Positions 55,709 through 64,000 of a stretch of DNA of 64,000 nt are shown here, one piece after another. Where the stretch lies: assembly GCA_006503535.1 (NCBI GenBank), contig QYRS01000008.1:620001-684000 (forward strand), read 5' to 3'. How positions within the stretch are numbered: position 1 is the first letter of the stretch; the number at the start of each line of letters is the position of its first letter. This stretch comes from Arthrinium phaeospermum (Eukaryota; Ascomycota; Sordariomycetes; Amphisphaeriales; Apiosporaceae). The notes beneath the pieces are model-generated. The model made no database searches and had not been told where the DNA came from. It saw only the letters and a program-made list of their open reading frames with translations. The translations under genes and the position numbers were made by a program.

Positions 55709-58035
55709 GGCTGTGGTGGGATTCGGGGTTCTACCTGGGGCGGCAGAACGGTGGGTTGGAATAAGGGATGGACGCGCGCAGGATATCGAATCGTACGACG
55801 CTTGGAATGCTCAGGATGGACCGCGACGTTTGCCTTGATGGGAATTGAACGTAAGAGAGAGAGAGGTAAGATGGAGTAATCTTCTGAAATTGCCGGAGGG
55901 ATATAATGGAGGAAAGACATATGCACCTCCTGGGATCTCGTGAGTTTGTCTCACCCTATGCCACCACAAAGAGCCCTTGGTCTCTCGGGTATCTTGAGAG
56001 ATGCCTCGGCTCAAGTGGGTTGGACCAAGCTCGCATCCGGGGTGCGCCAAGTGCAAATCCAAGGGCCGCCATTGGCTGGTGCTCTTATCCCCTTACTTAG
56101 CTAGCGTTCCCCGCTTACATCATCCTGACCCTGACTTGGGCCAGTCTCCTTACTTGTGGTGAGGAATATTCGCAGCCACTTTGCGGCATGCTTTCATGTG
56201 ATTCAGCGGGACGCTAGTTGTATGAAGGGCGCCAAGATCCAGCCTCTTGGAGTGGCTCACGAGTCAAGGTCAGGTGCGATATGTCATGCATCATCCATCT
56301 TCTAAATATATAGGCCTGGTTCAGTTTAAAATTGCTTTTCAAGCAGATACACAGCCGAGTAAGTTGGTGCTTATCTTGGGTGGCATGTAAACAGTACTTG
56401 AGGACGAGGATGAATGCAAAAGTTGTGAAACTGAGCCTCTGTGCCGTCGGGCATGTCCGGCCTAGGAAGTGATTATGGCCAATACCGAGTCTGGGGTAGG
56501 GCAGCCATTTTTATAGGTGCAACAATGCTACGTCTACATGTATGCATACATGTATGCAGTCAAGTGGCACAGATGAGTTTATCGTCGGGATCCTCACAAA
56601 GTCCAAAAATCATTCACAGTGAATCAGCCTAGCAAAAACCGAATGGAAATAAATTCTTGTTTGATTCATGCCGAAATGTTTTAGTGCGTTCATTCCTGAT
56701 AATATGAGATCATGGCTTGAATTTGATGCCAGTTTTCGAACTGTTCGAACTGCCAAGGGAGTACGGCACTTCCAGTATACCTACCAAACACCACTATCTC
56801 CACTACACTCAAGTTCTCAAGACATTTGTCAAGGGTCCTCGTTGCAGCTGAAAAGCAATGCATGAAGTCGACTTCTAATTGGGCCCGGGTCGCCCGCGAA
56901 CAGTTTTTGTTTTTTAAGTCCGATCTGACATCAATTGCAGATATCGTAGGAAGGAGGTAGATAATAGATCGTTAGAGACGGGACCCCGCATTGGCCTTTT
57001 TTCCCCGTCGTTGATTCATTTGCATCCAGCCTGTCGCCTCTGAACATCTACGTCTAAAGACAAGAAATATCCGGGCCTTGATGACGTTGTCTTTGGCTCG
57101 ACACAACTGCTTCCCCTTTACAAGTGCTCTCTTCCGGTATGCTACCTACTCAAGTCAATATCCACCCACACGCGCACACTTGACACCCACCCACCTTTGC
57201 CTCCTTCGCCTCTGGGGTATCCCATATCAGCCAAGTTGCGGGCCCAACTTTCCCATAACGAAAGGCCGTGCAAGGTCATACCCAATAACACCTGCCCGAT
57301 CAATCTCGTGCTGGCCCCTTGATTGGCCTGGAAAGGCTGGGCGCAGGTTTTGATGACTGCCACTTCGGGAGCGGCAGTGCCTACCCCTTCTACCTATTCC
57401 CAAGCGCTCTTGGGCGGGGCCAAGTGGTCTTATCTACAGGTATAAAGTATACTTTACCTACATCACTTGCAAGTACTCGACCCGGCAAGCCCTTGCGAGG
57501 ATAAGTCGGTCAAGCCTCTTCGAGAATATTATTATTACCGTAATATTCGTGTATTCACTTGTTGTAACCTGGAGTCAGCGGAATAATCAAGACAGGTGTG
57601 TCAATGGAGACAGTACGGTTTATTCCAGTGGCCGCTTGCCGGAACCGTGGGAGTATGGAATTCGAGAAGGGCGCGTCCTACGTAGTAGGCCCGCCGCTGA
57701 CCATCCACACACCATGACCATGTCTCCCACTTCAGCCATGGCTCTTTTGGTACCTGGACACGTACCTAGACTAAATCCACTCGGAAAGGTGGTCGCCAAG
57801 TGGGTTAGGTCCGATTTCACATCCATCTCGGACTCATTAATTACTAGGGATAGCCCCGAACTATACCTCTATGCTCATCTCTATCGATGCATTGCCAGCA
57901 TAGCATTATGTTATTCTTTCTTCACTATACTGGTTTACCTATATAATATAGAGGTTAACCTACTTTTCCTTTGCCTCGAGGCTATTACACCCACGTCCTG
58001 CTTCTTATACCTCATACCAATCAGCAACAATCGCT
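55709..58035. other. Long intergenic region (ACAD to amine oxidase)
   Basis: About 2.3 kb with no supported gene. It contains the divergent promoters of the b5-dehydrogenase and the amine oxidase, and a 20-bp perfect palindrome at 56535-56554. An open frame at 57549-58064 has no family features. Confidence 0.45.
56535..56554. repeat. Perfect 20-bp palindrome
   Basis: The sequence TACATGTATGCATACATGTA equals its own reverse complement. It could be a dimeric-protein binding site or a chance simple-sequence palindrome. Confidence 0.6.
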
Positions 58036-59777
58036 ATGGATGCTTACTCTATATCACATACTAGTCCATCTCGGCGCAATTCATCGCGCATCTGGCAGGA
58101 CTTGAAGACTTGCCGCCTGCATAGCGTTGTCGAGCTTGACTCCAGAATGGGGAAGCAACGATTCAGAGACCTCAACAATAAACCACATGTTGGCATTATT
58201 GGTGCAGGTCTTACTGGACTTCGCTGTACCGACATACTATTAAAGCATGGGTTCCAGGTGACGATTATCGAGGGCCGAGATCGTATTGGAGGCCGAGTGC
58301 ACCAGGCCCAGCTTCCTTCCGGGCATCCCATCGATCTAGGGCCCAACTGGATTCATGGTACCAATGACAACCCGATATTAAACATCGCGAACGAGACCAA
58401 GACGACCGTGGGCTCTTGGGACACGGAATCATATCTCTTCGACGAAGCCGGCAAGCTTCTTGCGCTGGCAGAGGGGGAGGTGTATTCCACACTGATGTGG
58501 GAGATCATACAGGTCAGTCGCATCGTCAACCCGAGCCAAGCTTTGATCACCCTGCTTGTGTAGGTTCACTTGGGATGGTAGATATGAGGTCTGACTTTGA
58601 TCGCTCAGGATGCTTTCCGGCACAGCAATAAGAACGGGGACACGATTAGTCCCGATGAGAGCCTTTGGGACTTCTTCCAAGTAGAGGTCGTCAAGAGGAT
58701 ACCCGAAAGCAAACCAGACTATGCCACAAAACGCCAGTTTGTCCTCCAGATGGCGGAGATGTGGGGTTCCTTTATCGGGAGCCCGATCACCAGCCAATCA
58801 TTGAAGTTCTTCTGGCTTGAAGAATGTATCGATGGAGAGAACCTGTTCTGCGCTGGCACCTATCGAAAGATCCTGCAGTCCATTGCCAAACCCGCCGAGG
58901 AAGGGGCGGATATCAGACTATCCACGACAGTGACCCAGATCAACGCCCAAGATGATGTTGATAGAGTCACTCTCGTCACCGACAAGGGTGTTTTGGAGTT
59001 TGATGAGGTTGTCGTCACCTCGCCCCTTGGCTGGCTGCAACAGCACCCTGAGGCGTTCGTTCCTGCATTGCCGCCTAGACTGACGAAGGCAATCAATAGC
59101 ATAAGTTACGGTTGCCTCGAGAAGGTAAGGCTAACCGGAAGACATCGTACAAGTAGCTCAGATGCTAACGAGCTTTGCAGGTCTATATTAGCTTTCCCAA
59201 GGCATTCTGGCTCATTCCTGATTCGGAGGGCCGTATCGTCAAGGGATTTTGCCAGTGGCTCGCGCCGAATTACGCTCTCGAGTCGAACCCCCAGAAATGG
59301 ACGCAGGAGGTGGTTGAGTTGGCTTCTCTGGACCCTGTGACATCTCAACCAACGTTGCTCTTCTATACATATGGCGACCAGTCGCGCTATTTGACCAACG
59401 AGGTCAGAAAACTGCAGACGCAGGAGAAGAAGGACGCCTTTCTGTACGACTTCTTCCGGCCTTACTACTCGCGACTACCGCATTACGATGCCGGATCATC
59501 CGACTGCGAACCCGTGGGGTCTTTTGCTACCGACTGGCTTAACGACGACCTGGCTGGCAACGGAAGTTATAGCAATTTCCAAGTAGGGATGACAGAAGGT
59601 GATGAAGATATTGCGGTGATGAGGGATGGTCTTCCGGAACGAGGATTGTGGTTGGCAGGCGAGCATACGGCGCCATTCGTGGCTCTTGGCACGGCAACGG
59701 GGGCCTACTGGAGCGGCGAATCCATCGGCAGAAGGATATCAGACGCTTATGGCCGTGCCGCCAAAGGCGAATCGTAA
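58036..59777 (+). CDS. Flavin-containing amine oxidase (polyamine oxidase/MAO-like)
   Basis: Exons 58036-58512, 58609-59124 and 59181-59777 are joined over introns of 96 and 56 bp (donors GTCAGT and GTAAGG) and encode 529 residues. The FAD-binding dinucleotide fold VGIIGAGLTGLRCTDILLKHGFQVTIIEGRDRIGGRV-type region starts about residue 49, with the GxGxxG loop and the E-x-R-x-R-x-GGR motif. PIDLGPNWIHG follows. The C-terminal FAD motif is GLWLAGEHTAPFVALGTATGAYWSGESIGRRI. The family oxidises primary, secondary or polyamines. No signal peptide is present. A second ATG at 58147 (MGKQRF) would start closer to the usual N-terminus, so the first 37 residues are uncertain. Confidence 0.9.
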
Positions 59778-60416
59778 TCGCCTCAAACTGAGCGAAACTG
59801 AGCGAACTGAGCGCAGTTCTTCTATACATGGAAGTAATAAACCTAATATCACCCCCGCAACATCATGGCGTGAGTTAAACCGCGCGTTTGTGAATGAATT
59901 ATTATCTGTGGTACTGGTAGAGTAACCGGTCAAGTCTACCTAACATACCTTGAAAAGATAGTATTCCAGTTGGACGGCTATGGCAGCAGGTAAACATTCC
60001 ATAGATATCGGATATTTATACCATAGTATACGTAGTCGTATTTTGTTTACTCCTTTGTCGTCACAGGGAGTAAATGGAATAATTGAGGTAATAACTTCTT
60101 ATTATTACCTTGGGCCGAGTACCGTTTATTCCAGCAGTCGCTCAGTGGTGGCTGGCATTGATAGGGATAGCTGGCTAGCGTTCCTCGACACACGGAGTAC
60201 AACCAGGTGTAATTACACAGTTCATGCTGCATAGTGTGTCTAGAGTATTAGAGGTATGGATTCTCCTCATCATTTGATGGTACAGAAGCATATAATGACC
60301 TTCACCGCTTGATATCGAGACCCTCAGGCGACTCATGCGCCAGACGACCTGGGATATATTTAGTGGCTGTATTAGCAAGAGGCTTGTCCATGAAATGCGG
60401 TAGAAGCACCCGCAAA

Positions 60417-60440
60417 GGGCTGCTTGGGCTGCTTGGGCTG
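60417..60440. repeat. Tandem GGGCTGCTT repeat (about 2.7 copies)
   Basis: Nine-base unit repeated directly in the ATG2 upstream region. Confidence 0.7.
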
Positions 60441-60728
60441 ATCGGCAACCGCTAATCGATAACGCTAACAAGTGGGCTGGGGGGAAACACCCAGTGCAGC
60501 AATGGTTCTAGTGGGTGGTTACTGGGTGGGGGTGGGATCAATGATCCATCATCAGTCAGTCCATCATTCAATCAGTTGACGTTGGCTGCTGCAGAACCCC
60601 TACCCGACTACCCACTCCTCCTACATACTACCTCTGCCTAGCATATGTACCTGTAACCTTAGGGCGTAGGCAGACTCACGTCAACGGCGGGCACACGCAG
60701 CAACCTACGACAGCTCAGCAGACCACCA

Positions 60729-60743
60729 CCTACCTACCTACCT
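60729..60743. repeat. (CCTA)n microsatellite
   Basis: Short tetranucleotide repeat with nearly four units, about 0.4 kb upstream of ATG2. Confidence 0.7.
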
Positions 60744-61119
60744 TGACCATCATTGTCCGTGAATCGTCTGGTCCCCCCAATCATCTCGTCACAGAGAAAC
60801 GCCTGGCAAGGAAGGGAAACCGCTGGTTTGCCCATTCTACCTACTGAATGGCCCTACTTTGTCCCTCCTGCCATCTCATCCATCTTTCCTGTTTGAGTCA
60901 TCACTACATGGACTTGTTCTACAAGCGTAATACAATACACCCCTACTAGGCGCACCCTGAAGCCAACGATGAGCCGCCGCCCCGCATCAACCCAACGGGG
61001 ATCTCGACATCGTGATAGCACCACTGCCGATTCCGACACGACTTTGCGACCCTTCCGCCCTCGCGAGGTTCTCTTCCACTCCTGAACTTGACCAACATCA
61101 TCGCCGCCCTCACCCCGGG

Positions 61120-64000
61120 ATGGCTTCCATCTTTCGCTCCTTCGGGAGCTCCAACATGTCCAAGCGGCTGCTGCGATATGCGCTGTCGCGACTCGAGTTC
61201 CTCGATACCGATGCCCTGGATATGGACAAGCTGGACTTGGCTTGGGGGAAGAATAGCGTTCTGACATTCCAAGATGTCGGCATCAGGCTAGAGGTATAAG
61301 TCAATAATACGCAACTGTCGTTCGAAGAACAGCCCATGCTAATACATTTCCCGATCACAGAAACTGGAAGGCGTACTACAACTCCCCGCTTCCTTCAAGC
61401 TACAGAAGGCCAAAGTGCTGCAGCTGCGAGTCACTATACCGGCAGCGATATACTCAAGCCCTATCGTTATCGAGGTCGACGGCGTACAAGTCAAGCTTAA
61501 GATTTCCTCTGAAGAGGCAACAACAGACGAAACAAAACACTCGCGCGGAAGGAAATCAACAAAGTCTACTGATACCGGAAATGACGAGATCGTACCTGAC
61601 GCCATGGACCTCGCCCAGTCGTTCTTGGAGACGCAGCCAGTCACGGAAAAGGCCAAGCTTCAGGCGGCTCTCGAGGCCGAGACCCAGGACTTGGGAGCCT
61701 CTGTTGCCAGCAGTAGTGAAGATGGTAGCGACGAGGAACTGCCGGTTGGAACTGGTCAGCCGCTATCTCTGCCCGTTTTTCTGGCCGATTTCCTGCAGGG
61801 TGTCGTGGACAGGACTCAGGTTACGATTAAAGGCATCACATTTGAGTTGGATGTTGCCGTCCCGGTCGATGTCCATTCGACAACACCGGAGCTGGTCACC
61901 TTTCAGTTGGCCATTGACGATATCGATGTCGAAGGAGTTACCACTCAAACCCAAGTGACAGAAGACCACCAAACGCCTTCGGCCATCCCCAAGGACGGCA
62001 AGCGTCATATCGCCCTCAACAAGATACGAGCTGCATTAATAACAGAAGCCAACGTCTTCTCCACACTGTCACGGACACCGTCTATGCCTTCTTCAGTCCG
62101 AACAAATTCGCCTGTTGCTGTAGGACGGCAACCTCTTTTCCAGGAGACCTCCCATATGGCAGACAGCATTGCTGATCTTGCGGAGCCAAGCGACATGACC
62201 CAAAGCCAATATTTCCATCCATCAATAGACAGCGAGGATGCATTTAATATCCCGTACGATCTTGGCGGCTCGAATGACGACCCAGAGGAGGAAGGGCCAG
62301 CAAGATCGAATCCTTCAACGCCACGAGCCCTTGCGCCCCGTGAGAGTCCAGTTCAGGTCCCGTTTCGCCCTGCTCAGTCTGTTGTTTCCTCACCACCAGA
62401 CCCCTGGTTTTCATTGGAGCGAGATAGTCGTTCTGAGCCTTCACTTGGGCCGCTTGAGGGCTGGAACCCAAATACCAGCAACTTCGGACAACCAGCCACG
62501 AGTGCGCATGGAGCAGACGTAGAAGATTTCGCGTCGACTCCCCCACCCGATGATGACCTGTCACGCTCGCAAATGTTCAGTCACGAAGAAGCTGAGAGTA
62601 TGTACATGAGTGCATTCTCTGAAGCAGAGCCGTCCCAGTTACAACAGGCTATGCCTGGGGCCTGGGATAGCGACTCGTACACACCAGGCAACTCATCAAG
62701 GGTCGGGGAACCCCAAGAAGCCGAAGCAGCATTCGCACGCGCAGCCAGGCAAGCAAATCCGGAGTCGACCACAGGCCTTAAGGACGAGGACGAGGAGCCA
62801 CCTGCTTTTGCTAACGTCACGCATTCCAAACCGAAGTCGGCTGATGTGACTGAGAATGACCCTGCACTATCAATGGATTCAGAAAACACGGCGGCTGATG
62901 ATGTAGCAACACCTCGCGGCCCAGCACGCCTGGTCAAGGAAATACTGTCGCTGGACAAAATCTCACTATATGTCCCGTCTAGCCACAAGGATCTCACAAC
63001 CTCTTCGGGCGGACTTTCTGCCGACTTCAGTAATCCAACGGCATCTACATCTGCATTGGATCGATCAATAGCTCCCCATGTACCTGGCGCATTTTCTGTC
63101 CATAGAAGCGCTCATCGTGATAGCCCTCCGTCGCCGATTCAGGGGCAATCCTCGTCAGCACCGTCGAGTGAGGACAAAGCCTTTGACAGTTCCATTGAAG
63201 TTCATTTTGCTCCAGTTGATATTCGATTTGATGCATCGATCAGTTTTCTTTTGACTATGGTGGTGTCTAGAATTCTTGGCATGCTGAAAGAGTCGAGCAA
63301 CCCGACTCAGGTTTCAGGGGCGCCAACCACGGCCCGCAGCCCCATGCCTGAAATCAAAGTAACTGCAGAGCAGGTCACAATTCAGTTCCTAGAGACCCTC
63401 GTAGGGGTCGTCGACAGCCCGAGACGAATGTTCGGCTCCAGTACTAATACTTTTGGGGCGGACCCTCTGTTGACTACGACATTGGGAAACCTGAGCTTAA
63501 CCATGTCGAACGTCGACTCTACAACGGTGACAGCTGTTGATCTGCAGAAGTTTGTATTCGGCTACGCGAACGACGGTATTATTTCCTTCGACTCCCGCCT
63601 ACAGATGCGCGCCTCTGTGCGGGACGCCTTTCCATCAGCTGGTGCCGATGTGTCATTAAAGATTATTCAGTCTCCAGAGTCGACGCGGTGCGAAATTAAG
63701 ACTTTACCACTTCACGTTAAGATAGATCTCCAGAGGCTGGATGACACTTTCAGTTGGTTCGGAGGCCTCAGTAGTTTCTTGAACATGAGTTCGTCGATGA
63801 CCTCCAACACATCACCCGTCTCGAAAAGCCCAACGAGAACGGCTAAGAAATCCCGCGGCGTGCGATTTGATGCGCCGATACGCGCAGATGACAAATCGGT
63901 CGTATCGGACAACAAGGTTAACATGAGGATTGGGGGTTTCCATCTTGATCTGATTGGAAAAGAATGCAGTGTTGCGATAGACACAAGCGCGGTAAAACTG
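61120..64000 (+). CDS. ATG2: Autophagy-related lipid transfer protein Atg2 (5' part, cut by window edge)
   Basis: Exon 1 (61120-61293) and exon 2 (from 61361, open to the window end) are joined over a 67-bp intron (donor GTATAA, acceptor CACAG). They give the first 938 residues with no stop. The start, [37 protein letters not shown], is the chorein_N/VPS13-type N-terminus typical of Atg2. It continues [20 protein letters not shown] across the intron. Strand-rich segments alternate with a long Ser/Pro/Glu-rich disordered insert (about residues 300-600), as in fungal Atg2. Family members are rod-like bridges that move phospholipids from the ER to the growing phagophore with Atg9 and Atg18. Fungal Atg2 is about 2000 residues, so roughly half lies beyond the window. 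Confidence 0.94.

Larger units (their letters stand above)
59778..61119. other. Intergenic (amine oxidase to ATG2)
   Basis: About 1.3 kb. Holds the amine oxidase 3' flank, small repeats near 60417-60440 and 60729-60743, and the ATG2 promoter. No gene is supported. Confidence 0.45.

Noticed and set aside
57549..58064. 171-residue plus-strand open frame upstream of the amine oxidase
   Set aside because: No domain, mixed composition, overlaps the amine oxidase start region; probably chance in AT-rich DNA.

Overview
This window is a stretch of nuclear genome from a filamentous ascomycete (Pezizomycotina). Genes are split by short introns, mostly about 50-110 bp, with GTRNGT-type donors and CTRAY/YAG-like ends. 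Many products are typical of this group: a Zn2Cys6 regulator, an EsdC-like protein, a SUR7/PalI protein, a CorA-like protein, a cytochrome b5-acyl-CoA dehydrogenase fusion and a Fot1/pogo transposon. I cannot place it to genus from the sequence alone.

Region 0.8-31 kb is mostly housekeeping. In order: an Mpe1-like cleavage/polyadenylation factor (-), a secreted PLC-like phosphodiesterase (-), a SUR7-type membrane protein (+), a convergent VOC/glyoxalase-fold protein and amidohydrolase (+/-), an EsdC-like CBM48 protein (-), an HD-domain hydrolase (+), a cysteine-rich single-pass membrane protein (+), the septation-network protein Cdc14 (-), divergent geranylgeranyl diphosphate synthase (+), a second HD-domain hydrolase (-), a Pex24/dysferlin-type peroxin (-), exosome subunit Rrp4 (+) and a class 3 (fatty) aldehyde dehydrogenase (-).

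At 33.3-35.3 kb a 1.96-kb pogo/Fot1-type DNA transposon lies between the aldehyde dehydrogenase and ribosomal protein L22. It has a TA duplication, about 90-bp inverted repeats and one transposase frame interrupted only by TAA/TAG codons. RPL22 (+) and a mitochondrial carrier (-) follow.

Region 37.8-60 kb is the accessory part. It holds a protein kinase with a propeller-like C-terminus (+), a CorA-like GMN membrane protein (-), a 68-residue four-exon protein of unknown role (-), an amino-acid permease (+), a Zn2Cys6 regulator (+), a TauD-like Fe(II)/2-oxoglutarate dioxygenase with an apparent frameshift (+), a PEP mutase/isocitrate lyase family enzyme (-), a cytochrome b5-acyl-CoA dehydrogenase fusion (-) and a flavin amine oxidase (+). 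The run permease, regulator, dioxygenase, C-C lyase, dehydrogenase, amine oxidase looks like a candidate catabolic cluster, which is an inference from gene order only.

The window ends inside ATG2 (+, from 61.1 kb), whose first 938 residues are present. No rRNA, convincing tRNA or CRISPR array was seen. Exon boundaries were set by hand from splice consensus and frame continuity.
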